Source of the DNA: Dermacentor variabilis
Taxonomy: Eukaryota; Arthropoda; Arachnida; Ixodida; Ixodidae
Direction: 5' to 3'
DNA: 64,000 nucleotides
Assembly (NCBI RefSeq): GCF_050947875.1
Contig: NC_134568.1
Coordinates: 199,740,258-199,804,257, forward strand
Below the pieces are notes generated by a model. It was not told where the DNA came from. It saw nothing but the letters and a program-made list of their open reading frames with translations, and did no database searches. Shown here in pieces: positions 46,063 through 56,295 of the stretch. Each line of letters begins with the position of its first letter. Position 1 is the stretch's first letter. The translations under genes were made by a program, and so were the position numbers.

Positions 46063-47219
46063 AGTGGTCATCCTCACTTAGACGAGAAGTGCTAGAACTC
46101 CTTCATGAGGGTCACCCTGGCATCAAAAAAGTGAAAGCTCTTGCCCGAAGCCATGTGTGGTGGCCTGGTGTCGACGATGACATCATACACAAAGGGAAAT
46201 CCTGTGCGGTGTGCCAGGAATATCAGCATGTACGCCGACCAGTGCAGTTGACACCGTGGCCATTTCCCGAAAGACCATAGTCGCTTCTACGTGTCGATTT
46301 CGGAGGCCCATTCAAGGGACATTACTTCTTAGTCATTGTAGATGCCTAGTCAAAATGGGGTTCAGGTAATTCCAGTGACATCTTCTGAAGACACTATCAG
46401 CTGTCTACGAGCAGTTTTTGCCACTCATGGCATTCCTGACATTATTGTGTCAGACAATGGCACAGCGTTCACTGGTGTCAAATTCCAGCAATTTTTGTAG
46501 AGAAACCAAATCAGAGGAATCAGAGTGCCACCTTACCATCCTGCATCAAATGGTGCTGCCGAGCGTGTTGTTCAATAAGTCAAGAACAAGCTGAAGAAGT
46601 CGGCATCTGGCAACTTCCAGACCCAGATTCACAGAATGCTACTTCAGTACAGGAAAACACCTCGCAGCCTCATTTGCAGAACCCCGGCAGACTTACTTAT
46701 GGGCAGGACACTACGAACACCACTCAAAGCATTGTGCGCAGATCATCGAGGTATGTTATGTTGAAGCAGCTGAAGCAGAAATTACGTCAGGACAAAGGAG
46801 CACGTCACGCTCAGTTGCCACAGCCTGGTTTGCACGTCCTCGTCAAGAATTTCAGACCAGGCCCTTCATGGCTGCCAGCCACTGTTACTAAGCCAACAAG
46901 TTTGTCCTCCGTTCAGGTGGAACTCGCAGATGGTCCAAGCAGCAATCAGCATGGTGGTCCCCTCCGACCGGATGACGGTCCTCATCCTCCTTACTCAAGC
47001 CCACCAAACAGTATGCTACCAATGCTGCTATTGCCCGATACACAGACTGAACAAGTGAGCAGTGAGGGATCACATATTTTTAAGCGGCGCTGGTATCCAA
47101 GGCACAAACTTCCCAACACCCCTCAAACCACTGCTTCTTCGCCACTGCTAAGCAGAACCCAACGTGCGGGGAAGCCAGTGTCTCGTTACTCACCCTAGAA
47201 ACTGTCTGGGGTGCGGAAG
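46063..47219 (+). pseudogene. Ty3/gypsy integrase remnant (second family)
   Basis: The zinc-binding region LLHEGHPGIKKVKALARSHV (~46095-46154) and SCAVCQEYQ (~46200-46226) is followed by a stop at 46278, the first Asp in RVDFGGPF (~46291-46314), the second in IVSDNGTAFTG (~46444-46476) and Glu in ASNGAAERVV (~46545-46574). Several stops and shifts. A C-terminal region open to 47198 ends just before the LTR. It differs from the 10.7 kb gypsy element in every motif, so it belongs to another lineage. The copy lacks gag, protease and RT. It is antisense to the DOK gene. Confidence 0.85.
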
Positions 47220-47380
47220 TGTTACATATATGTAGTCGTTTGGTGACTAGGTGGTCTCACGCCTCCCTAGCGTGAGACCTGTGCATGCAATAAAGAAAGG
47301 TAGGGCTGGGTGGGCCCTCAGAGCTTCACCGCCAGCAAGTATGGTCGTGTGTCTCAATTCTACATGCTGAGATTGCAACA
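47220..47380 (+). repeat. Short LTR of the second gypsy family
   Basis: Starts TGTTACA and ends TGCAACA, one mismatch from an inverted pair. AATAAA occurs at ~47288. An imperfect purine-rich tract (GGGGTGCGGAAG) lies in front. 161 bp is short for an LTR, but the position after the integrase fits. Confidence 0.65.
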
Positions 47381-48784
47381 GGTGCAAAAACAAGTCCACC
47401 TGGTAAAAGCTACGCTTTGTCAACGCAGTTTAAGTTCCAATCATTCATCAGCCACAACAGTGCAACTAGAAAGACACTGCTAGAGTTATCTGTTACTGTA
47501 CCCTCAAAGAAGCTCCTGTCTCCAAGTAGAATTTTGAATTGGGAGATTGGGCATATAATATTGTACATGGCAAAAAACAGTGCGAACAACAGAAGATGCA
47601 GGAAGAGGAACAGACTTGGCCCTCATCCTTTCTGTTCCTTTTCTTGGATCTTCTGCTTGTGCTGTTTCCTACACCGGTCTACTCTTGCTTATGTGTTCCA
47701 GACCATCCCTGTGGGCATGAACAAAACACCCCAGTGTGGATGAGAAAGGCCTGCAAATCACACAGCAGTGCATCTTTCATGTTACCGCTGCATGGGTCTC
47801 CATTAAATTAAAACTGCAATGCAAAATTAGTCCTGCACATAGAAAAAAGTCAGTTTCGCCTGACAGGCAGAGCTATACAACGTAAGGCAAGTCGTTTTAT
47901 CAGCTGCGTAAGCTACTGTAAACATTCAATAACTAACAAAATTTACAAGCATGTTCGTTATTAACAAATACAAGCACGTTACAAGCACGCACATGCAAAC
48001 ATGAACACATCTCACGTGATGACCGCGGGCACTCGCTATCAGATCGCTGGCGTGGTGAAGACCAACAGTAGCAGCGAGCGAATTCCCCTTTTGATGCCTC
48101 TCGCTTCAACGCGAACTAGGAATACGAGAACACAGCACATACGATGTCATCAGCTATATCCAGCCGGCTAGCCTTCAAACCGAACGCATATTGCCTGCAA
48201 TATAGGACTTCCACGGTCGCGCTCAGCCGTCGAAGCTGGAGTAGAAAAGGAGATTAGCAGCTACCAATCATTAAAAAAAAAAATTCCTTTTTGGAAGAAA
48301 GTGCTGCCTAGCATTGCTCCAGAGATGCTGCAACTTTCTGCTACTACTAAAAAAATTTCTTGTAGTGCTGCTGCCCTTCATATTCTGCCAGAACTGATTT
48401 CTCAATTTACTCAATGGTGACTGCAACCATGGTAGTTTAGCTAACTGCAGTTTGCTCACACCCACACTTGCACACTTTATATTTAGTGTTCTCACGCATG
48501 TCGTTTCTAGTTAAGGGCGTCTGGAAAACTTATCGCATTTCTCATCTCTCAAACTGTTACCATGAGATGCTCTATCACACGTCTCTCCTGCAGGCATGCG
48601 ATAACTTTGTTTACAGAGATGCGCTTGCAAACCAGTGACGCTGCAGCATATGCGCCTCCTTTCGAGAGACATGAGAACTGATAGAATTCCCTTTAAGAGA
48701 CATTACTGCAAGTTTCTTGCTCATTTCATTTTTCTGACGGATGAGCACCACCGAGTTTGCTTGTGGATACTCGCATGGCATGCC
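47381..48784. other. DOK intron, nothing recognised
   Basis: Open frames around 47417-47811 carry no known domain. No terminal repeats found. Confidence 0.45.
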
Positions 48785-49150
48785 TCACTTTTGCTGTGGC
48801 CGTATGTTCCTGAGGCCGTATTCGCTAACAATGACACTCAGCGGGATGCTGTGTTCAACTAAAAATGCCGTGAAGTGGCATCCTGCACAAATCACACCGA
48901 GGTCGTTGTCGCTGCATACAAAACTTGCTAGGCTGGGCTGGCTGTCTCCGGCTCGCACGTATCCCTGAAGCTTTTTCGAAGTGATGTAGACCTTGATGTC
49001 AGACTTGCTGCCATGCAAGATGTTCACATCACAGGCACATGTGGTGCAGAATTCGAACTTCTGTCCTTTCAACTGCACAAAGCACAGGAATTCTGCCTTG
49101 TATGATTTCAAAAATACTTGGAAGTACTGCCGGGCCTTTGAGCCTGCCAT
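48785..49150 (-). pseudogene. BED-like zinc-finger ORF, probable hAT-type transposon remnant
   Basis: The 121-codon frame contains FEFCTTCACDVNILHGSKSD (~49072-49013) and KVYITSKKLQGYV (~49010-48972), then LASFV and FTAFLVEHSIPLSVIV (~48867-48820). This order matches a family common in arthropod genomes as I remember it: a CxxC...H...H finger, then a FLVEHNLPLSV stretch, in hAT-like transposase-derived proteins. Both histidines expected in the second half are replaced (Tyr and Leu), so the finger is not intact. The catalytic domain is not seen at lower coordinates. Host function cannot be excluded, but the lost ligands argue for decay. Confidence 0.5.
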
Positions 49151-49589
49151 TGCACTGCAAAACCGGAGTCGCTCTGCGTCCGATGCGGCAGCTAGTCACA
49201 CGAAAGGAGAGGCCAACACTGCAGTGACTGAAGCTGACTGAAGTCCAAACCTGCACGCCCGCGCGAACAAAGGCAACAGCGTGGCAGCAGGTTTGTGGAG
49301 GCGCTAGAGGCGCTATCGGCACTACCGAGCTTTGGATATGGATTTGTGACCCTCCCTAGTAGACGAGAGAAGTCACTACAACCTTGCAGCTTCTGATACC
49401 ACGCATGCGTATTGCCCTCTTGTGGCGGCGGAAGGTACCAGGGTGTAGTTTTACATCTTCACGTTCTTCTTTTGCAAATAAAATGTTTTCCGTAAAATTT
49501 CAAGCAAGATTCGTAAAATCGTAAGACTGCTCAAAATTCGTACATTTTACGGAAAATTCGGACGAGTTCGGGGGTATGATTGCAGGCAA

Positions 49590-50464
49590 CCAGTAGGTTA
49601 TAGTCACCATCGGCCACCTCACATGGTACGGCGAAACTGCCCCTCTGCCCAACGCCACAGCATAGGATGTCGCATCCTTCCTTCTTACCCGGTTAACTCT
49701 TCGTCGTGGCCCTCCATGCAAACTCCTGAGTCACCGAGGCCGTGTCTTCCTATCTGACACGATTGAAGCACTGCCTCATCACTGCCATATTGTCTATCGC
49801 ACCAGCATGGCCTACCATTCTCAGACAAGCGGCCTCACTGAGCGCTTTAATCGGATTTTGGGAGACATGCGTGCAATCCATTTTGCGTCCAATCAGGCAA
49901 ACTGGGACCTGGTTCTCCCGTTTGCTACTTACACCTACAACACTGCTATGCAAGTCACAACCGGTTTTTCTCCATTCTTCCTATTGTACAGTTGCCAAGC
50001 GCGTCATACCACAAACATCTTACTACCCTACATCCGCAATGCCTCCAAGTATATGCCCATTTCCAAAGCTGCCCGATATGCTAAAGAATGTCATGAATGT
50101 CGTCAACTGGCCAGGCATTTCACTGCGACTGACCAACAGCACCAGAAACAGATCCGGGACAACCACCCTCACTTGCTACTTTCCTTCCCGAACACTCGTA
50201 TGGTCGTACGTACCACCCCATGCTCATGGTCTGTCTTCCAAACTGCTCCTTAAGTATGATGGGCCCTATGACGTGGTCGAGCACACATCTCCTGTTAAGA
50301 ACGTCATCAAGCCTCTTGCTCCGCCTGCCAATCTCCGCCGCCGTGGACGCAATATCGTTCATGTAGACCACCTGAAGTCCTACTTCAACCCTCCTGTGCC
50401 CACCTCTCAGATCACCAGGATGGCTCATGCTTATTCCGGGGTGGGCAATTGTAATGAAGAGTAG
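49590..50464 (+). pseudogene. Ty3/gypsy integrase 3' fragment (third copy)
   Basis: Up to ~49790 the frame carries ATAQDVASFLLTRLTLR-like sequence with a stop, and LSHRGRVFLSD (~49729-49761), where the catalytic Asp of the usual SDRG is His. The Glu block is HSQTSGLTERFNR (~49813-49851), in an open frame 49807-50253. The C-terminal GPY-like domain (LKYDGPYDVVEH, ~50251-50286) is in another open frame ending at TAG 50462-50464. The C-terminus is closer to the element at 10.7 kb than to the 46 kb copy. AATAAA at ~50570 may be from an attached LTR whose ends I cannot fix. Confidence 0.85.
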
Positions 50465-50819
50465 GACAGCCGAAGCACAAGCAGGAACGCCAATGCAGTG
50501 CGTGATACAGTACTCGAGCTGAACCAGTGCTCTTAGCTGCGGACCTTTCTGGATTCATGGCCCACATCCAATAAACCTCTTCACTTGTATAACACTGCAC
50601 ATATTTAAATTTTTCTCGCATGTCACTTAAGTCTTTCGTTGCCACGCCTATTCAAATCGATCACCAGTGATCAATGCTTTCGATTGCCGATTTTGACATG
50701 TTGGAGCCGTTTATTATTCACTTAAGGCCATCCAGTAGTTAGCACAGGCACGGCACTTACAGAATCAGTTTAAATTTTCGCGCTCCGACAATGTTTCGAT
50801 TCTTGATGGACCTTCTCGC

Positions 50820-51390
50820 GAACTAATGTGCAAATGTTGTAGCGTAAAGAGGTGTCGCTGTCACCTTCTGCCACTCGAGAAAAAAGCATGCTGCTCACGA
50901 TTATGCTGCACTAGCATCAAAATTTTGTAATGAAATGGCTCCCAGCAAGTCATGAATTAAATAATTTTGCCTGTTTTGCCGTCCGACAGTGCTGAGCGGT
51001 GATAATTACCCGAAAATGACGCCAGCTGTTCCCTAGTGAGCTTTGGTTTGGAGTCCGAATCGTTTTATTCTGCCAAAGTGTATTTCTGAAGGTCCGCCGC
51101 ATGTCCAACAAGGGGGCCTGGCATTTTCAACCAGTTTCCATGAGTTTCCGAGAGCAAGGGGCGCTGCCAGTGTCACTGTGCAGTTATCGAAACTCCCTCC
51201 CATGGCGTTGTCCTGCGTGGCTGCGTCGCGAGAAAAGCGTCCTGCTCAAAACTATGCTGCACCCACACTTCAATTTAGTGATGAGGACTTGAGTTGACAG
51301 ATGACAGCATAGCAGATTCAAACTCTGACGGCGACAATGCTTTGAGTCAGCGTGGCACATCCCCAGCTGTTCACCGGTGAGTTTCCTCTA
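50820..51390 (+). repeat. Diverged duplication with an exon-like block
   Basis: Phrases such as GAGAAAA...GC...CTGCTCA...TATGCTGCAC, and CCAGCTGTTC...GTGAG, appear in the same order near 50877-51045 and 51229-51385. The second copy opens with an ATG (51202) and encodes SREKRPAQNYAAPTLQFSDE, then acidic sequence after a shift, and stops at a donor-like GGTGAGT (51376). It may be two copies of a transposon's first exon. I do not recognise the protein. Confidence 0.4.
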
Positions 51391-51394
51391 AGGC

Positions 51395-52100
51395 CTTGAG
51401 CGGTCTCCTTCCTAGTGCGCGTTTATAAGACGACATATGGTGGGAGCTTGCGTCCGCCTGCCGTGCATGACAACATGACGGTAACTCACATTTTCTTATT
51501 GCCAGTGGACCGGACATAAACTTGTTTAGAGCCCTTTTCGTGCACGGTGAGGGGAGATGGCATGTCCAGATAAACCGGCATTTGGTCAGCATTGCCGATT
51601 TGCCCTAGCTGGAGGCTCTTGGACTTGTGCAGCGAAATAACGTGGTGCTGGAAAGCCACAAGCAGCTCTTCAAACGATTATGGCAGCTTTTGCGAAATTG
51701 AAGTTCGGCAGCATAAGGAAAATCCAGCACTGCCCATGTAGCAATAAATCCAGTGCTTGCTCGCTTTGAAGGTGGAGCTCGGTGGCCCTTTTTCTCTTGC
51801 AAGCTCCTTAGATTTTGCCTGCATAAGCTCCACGCTCACAGCTAGATGCGCGGCTCGCTGTTGGCGTACGAACTCCATCAGGGCGAGTTCGATTTCGAGG
51901 AATGTCCCACTTTTCGGACCGCGAAAGCTTCTTCGCGTTGCGCTGCACGCGAAAAGGGCTTCCTTCTGTCGACACCATAAGCGAATGCTTCCCTCGTTAA
52001 TGCCAAACTGCCTCCCGGCTGCACTGTTGGTTATGTCCTGTGCGGCTAAAATAACCTTTCTCTTGAAAGCAGCCGAGTACTGTTTTCGTGGTCCAGACAT
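51395..52100 (-). pseudogene. Tigger/pogo transposase, N-terminal half
   Basis: From ATG at 52100 (complement) the protein starts MSGPRKQYSAAFKRKVILAA, a CENP-B-type helix-turn-helix. The second HTH domain follows: FLEIELALMEFVRQQRAAHL (~51897-51838). The frame stops at 51678-51680 after SQKLP. Sequence continues as FQHHVISLHKSKSLQLGQIG, then NADQMPVYLDMPSP with the first catalytic Asp, VHEKGSKQVYVRSTGNKKM and a stop (~51509), then RKLPPYVVL. Similarity is lost near 51395. The remaining DDE residues are absent. It lies in the 10 kb DOK intron, same strand as the gene. Confidence 0.88.
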
Positions 52101-52203
52101 CTTAGTTCTTGAATGCGGAATAAAAAAGATGGACTTCGCGAAGCGTGGTTTGCACGGATGCTGCCAAGGTGCGCACTCAACAATAAAGAAACGATGCTGT
52201 AGT

Positions 52204-52338
52204 CGCAGCAATAACGAAACCAAGCCGTAGCCACGCAGCAATAAGGAAGCCAAGCCATAGCCACGCAGCAATAATGAAGCCAAGCCATAGCCACGCAGCA
52301 ATAACGAAGTCAAGCCATAGCCAAGCAGCAATAATGAA
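52204..52338. repeat. 30 bp minisatellite, about 4.5 units
   Basis: CACGCAGCAATAANGAARCC AAGCCATAGC units repeat every 30 bases. On the minus strand they read as a 10-residue repeat (GYGLASLLLR), an accident of the length being a multiple of three. It sits between the Tigger ORF and its probable outer terminal repeat. Confidence 0.9.
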
Positions 52339-52384
52339 CCCAAAACTTCTAGCCCAAAATTTGTGACTGCAATTTTTGTTCGGA

Positions 52385-52490
52385 TCCGCATATAGTAGGA
52401 GGCAAAAATTTGGGTCGCTAATATTAGGAAAGGAACCTCGTATTCTATGCGGGTTTTTACGGTATTTTTTTAGTGGTAAATATTTTTTTT
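52385..52490 (-). repeat. Probable outer end of the Tigger element
   Basis: On the minus strand the stretch CCGTAAAAACCCGCATAGAA (~52472-52453) resembles the terminal repeat of tick pogo-type elements as I remember it. Its partner at the low-coordinate end was not found. Confidence 0.4.
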
Positions 52491-52732
52491 TGCAAGACCT
52501 ATAAAAAACGACCATTTGTTTGCAGTAACGTAAATGTTTAAAAATTACTTCGTGTTTTCTTGAAATATTTGCAGAAGAATTAAAATCAATAAAAAAATTT
52601 TACTCTCAAAGGGTTAAGAAGGTGCTATCTGCATATTCTAGGGTGCTTGTAGTGATGACATAACCAGAGCATGACATAAATGGTCAGTTAGCATACACAC
52701 AGATGCATTTCAAATCAGTAGAATAATGCTAC

Positions 52733-52880
52733 CTGAGGTGGAGCTGAAGGCACTGCATGCAGCCGTCTGGAACGATGATGCGCCTCAGCAATGGCAAGCG
52801 TGGCTTGGTGAACTTTGCAGTAGATCTTCTCTCCCTCAAGAGTGTGGAACACAAACATGCCTTCTCCAGTGGCACAGTGC
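52733..52880 (-). CDS. DOK5-like: DOK-like gene, PTB domain second exon
   Basis: Acceptor TGTAG (CT on plus at 52881-52882), donor GTAGCA (plus TGCTAC ending at 52732). The first base completes an Arg codon begun in the exon at 54180-54369, giving [14 protein letters not shown]. The residues [34 protein letters not shown] are the last strands and the C-terminal helix of an IRS-type PTB domain, very close to DOK4/5/6. The exon ends in phase 0 after APPQ. 148 bp. Confidence 0.9.
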
Positions 52881-52994
52881 CTACAAGACACCACAACATT
52901 TGAAATTAACATATAGGTTCTTACACAATACACCAGCTTTCGCTGGGCTCAAAAGGAAAAGCACAGCACAAACTTCAAAGACTTGTATGGACAC

Positions 52995-53460
52995 TAAAGT
53001 AAAGGGACACTAAAAGGGACACTAAAAGTAAATACTAAGTCAAGCTAAAGTGATAGATTAATGCTCGAAACCATGTAAGGTGTCAACACATTACTGAAAA
53101 CAGCTTTTGTAAATGGAAAATTGAAGTAAATGTAGGACAGGATTTGAGAATTTACAGAGGCATGCTAGTACTAGCTCGATGACATTGTAATGCTCATTAT
53201 AATTGTGAATAGCACTCAACCACTGATAATAAAAAAGCTCATCACATTGCATTATAATATGGAAGAAAATACTACTTGTCCACTTCTGTTCAATTCTTGT
53301 AAAAAGAACTTACTGACGTTATTTTTCACAAACAATGCGGATGGTCAAAACATTTCATTTTTGCTCGACCCCGCACCAGCCTCACTCACGTTTTGGTAGT
53401 TTCGGTGTCGCATAGTGCTGCGCTGGTTTTGTTGGCTTGCAAAGCTCATACTAACTTCAA
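52995..53460. repeat. Repeat fragment starting AAAGGGACACTAAAA
   Basis: The start phrase (given twice, 52999 and 53013, a 14 bp tandem doubling) and the later CTCACGTTTTGGTAGTTTCG resemble one dispersed tick repeat as I remember it. The other end is not found. Family unknown. Confidence 0.4.
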
Positions 53461-54179
53461 GCAGCAGAAAATGCTGCATTCATGTGAATGGCAATTAACT
53501 GCATTGTCAGCGCTGTCTTGGCTCTGTTTCTGGCTGCACTATTGCGTTTTGCGTAAAAAGCTGTAGCACCAGCTGTCGGGCCTGTTTTACTCCCCATAAT
53601 TTTACTTGCACATAATTCATACTTGACTGGTCAGCACACATACACTTAATTGTTGCCCCTAATCGTGACTCCAACAGCTGCAGTGTGTCTTGCGGCGTTT
53701 AGGGGACAATGAATGCATTGACACATTCTCTTCCATCAAAAACACCTATTATATACCTGCCCTAGGAAGATTTTGAAGGGAAAATGTTTGGCCACAATGA
53801 ATAATTGCTGTAGTTACCCGATTATAAATGTACCTTCTTATAATGTACCTTCTTATAAGTGTATCACATTACTAAGCTATATTTCGGTACTTTAACGGCA
53901 TTCCATTCACCTCAATAGTGTTTCGGCAACCTATTTATGAGGAGAAAAGGAATTACAGCCTCGTTTTAGCTAATAGATTGGTGCCGATCACAGACAGATG
54001 CTCCCTGCACAAGAATATCAGTCAAGCTATGTCACCTCAGTTTAGTCTGACAGCACATAACTTCCCAATCTTCCAGCACCTAATTCTATATGTGCTGTCC
54101 AATCTGGAAAGTGGATACATACATACCAGATGTCCTTCCTACTATAATATCAAAGGTAACCAAAGCCACACATGCCCAC
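53461..54179. other. DOK intron, nothing recognised
   Basis: TACCTTCTTATAA is doubled at 53831-53858. Otherwise unremarkable AT-rich sequence. Confidence 0.5.
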
Positions 54180-54369
54180 CTGCCAGCCTCAAAGGTGAAT
54201 TTTGCTGGGTCACTACCATAGCGTCGTAGAGCAGTCAGGGGCCATGCAGCCAGCTTAGTACGAGGGCTAAGCAGGTCCCAAAGGTATATGTGTTCATGGG
54301 TGACCTGTAGTAAGCACTCGCCAAAGACATCCAGTTTTGGGCTTGGTACCAAATAGACATGAAATTGTT
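54180..54369 (-). CDS. DOK5-like: DOK-like gene, PTB domain first exon
   Basis: Acceptor CTTTTTTGCAG (CT at 54370-54371 on plus), donor GTGGGC (54174-54179 on plus). It enters in phase 1, giving E at the junction, then [28 protein letters not shown] and [20 protein letters not shown]. The two arginines that bind phosphotyrosine in IRS-type PTB domains correspond to RR in LRRYG and the final R of FEAGR; both are kept. The exon ends two bases into the Arg codon. 190 bp. Confidence 0.93.
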
Positions 54370-54513
54370 CTGCAAAAAAGGAAAGAGAAAAGGGGAGAAC
54401 AAAGATAGAATCTGCCATGCAGTAGGAAACTTTTACAATGGTTCAAAGACCATATTCAATATAACAATGTGCTACCATGCTAGCATCAATTCTATCAGTT
54501 CTACAGTGAAATA

Positions 54514-55601
54514 CAGTTAAACCCCTATATAACGAACTTCAATATATTAAATTCTTGGTATAACAAAGTATTTAACTTTTTGTAACTTCTTGTCCATAGA
54601 ATACAATGTATTTAGAACCTCAATATAATGAGTGTGCTTGTATGCGATTTCAAATATATTGAAACTTCACTGCTGCTGCAAAGGAATGCTGAGACATTAA
54701 ATAAAAACTTCTGTGAACGTAGATGGTCAAATGATTGAACTAAAAACGGCTGCTTGCAAAGGCACCTCTGAAAAGACAAGAGCGACCACCTAAGTGCAGC
54801 CGCATCAAAGTGCGATAAGATCCTATTGGGCCCACACACTATGTGCTTTAGGTGCGAGTGAAAGTGTAAGAAGGTGAGACAAGGATAGTAACTTTGGGAA
54901 TGCCACCTTCCTGCGCAAGCAAAGGCAAAGAGGCGGAGGGGAGCGAGCTCATGGTAATGTGATCAAGCGCACATGGGGGGTGGGGGGTTGGAGTGGGGGG
55001 TAAGTTGGCCCACCTCGCTTTCCAGCACGTATTGGCCGTGGCTGATCAAGGCTTTGTTAAGTGTGGCTGAGTGCATACGCAGCCGCACACCCTGATTTAG
55101 AGGTAATCTACCGGGTGTGCAAAGAGTGGGCATGCCTAGAGGGCATGGCACTTTATAAGCTGTCTTCCCACACACTTAGTATTGGCGGTTGCATAATCTC
55201 GAGTTTCAATGACCCATTGGTGCAAGAGACAGCTGGCACGTTTCCTGACAGCGTCGTCCCAGTGCGGGCGACGCTATCAGCCGCGGGGGCAGAGTGCACG
55301 TGAAAGCGTGGCTGGCTTCGCTTAATTCGTACCGCCGATGTGAAGATATCATCGATGTACACGACATGAAATCGTATGATTTGTCACCGACTCTTAAATT
55401 TGTCAAAATGAATTGTTTTCTCATTCAACTTTGCTTTTTTTCGATTGCCCGATACATAATTTGGAAAATTCTTCCGTGTAAGAAACATCAATCGACGACT
55501 GTACTTATTTGCATAAAAGGTTAAATTTCGATACAATAAAATTTCGATATAACGAAGCAAATTGCCGATTTTACCGACTTTGTTATATCGAGGTTTAACT
55601 G
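54514..55601. mobile_element. Tigger-type non-autonomous element with TA duplication
   Basis: TA|CAGTTAAACCCCTATATAAC (54512-54533) pairs with the right end, whose reverse complement is CAGTTAAACCTCGATATAAC (55601-55582). TA follows at 55602-55603. Further inside, ATATAACGAA-type phrases repeat on both sides. No transposase is recognised in the 1.09 kb. Lies in the 7.3 kb DOK intron. Confidence 0.8.
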
Positions 55602-55880
55602 TACTATCAAGCTGCATAGTTGTTTATATTGTAGAAGGATAATTTAATAAAGTTGTACTTGAGGCAATCTCATTGAAAAAAAAAAAAAAAGATATCAAGT
55701 TCTGTTTTATTGTTGCAAATATATCTATATACTCAGACAACAGCCCTCTTGACAGACATGCTGTATAAAATAAAATTCTGATAAAAATGACATCGGCAAT
55801 AATTATCCGAGCTTAATTTGCATTGCTATAGGTCTGCTATGGCATGTGGGTTAAATTGTGGTTAAATTGTGGAACTGCAT

Positions 55881-56080
55881 AGTGGGTTATGAAGGACACC
55901 ATAGTGGAAGGCTCTGGATTAATTTTGACCATCTGGAATGCTGTGACATGCACCCCAAGAACTGTATACAAGCCTTTTTGCATTCTGCCACCATCAGAAT
56001 GTGGCTGCTGTGGCCGGGATCAAATTTGCAACCTCGTGCTCAGCAGCTTAACACCATAGCCACGGAGCTACCGCAGCAGA
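55881..56080 (-). mobile_element. SINE, Ruka-like, old
   Basis: Body with TGGATTAATTTTGACCATCT and a tRNA-like head at the high-coordinate end (minus strand GCTCCGTGGCTATGGTGTTA for box A). The conserved 3' end is deleted. Many substitutions. Confidence 0.8.
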
Positions 56081-56113
56081 TTTGGCATGACAGTGAGGCC
56101 CCTGGTAATGTTT

Positions 56114-56258
56114 TAAAAAAATTAAATTATGGGGGTTTTATGTGCCAAAACCACTTTCTGATTATGAGGCATGCCGTAGTGGAGGACTCTGGAAATTTCG
56201 ACCACCTGGGGTTCTTTAACGTGCACCTAAATCTAAGCACACAGGTGTTTTTGCATTT
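56114..56258 (-). mobile_element. SINE, Ruka-like, 5'-truncated with target duplication
   Basis: TGGTAATGTTT occurs at 56103-56113 and 56259-56269, a perfect 11 bp duplication. The body is close to the 24545 copy (same AAATTAAATTATGGGG tail), and the tRNA head is missing. The duplication proves that the copy was truncated when it inserted. Confidence 0.88.
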
Positions 56259-56295
56259 TGGTAATGTTTACAGTGTGGTGAAACACTGGGCCTCT

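Noticed and set aside
52204..52338. CRISPR-like array of 30 bp repeats
   Set aside because: Units are directly adjacent without spacers, in an animal genome; it is a minisatellite.
52204..52391. 10-residue GYGLASLLLR repeat protein upstream of the Tigger start
   Set aside because: The frame is the minisatellite read in translation; the transposase starts at its own ATG at 52100.
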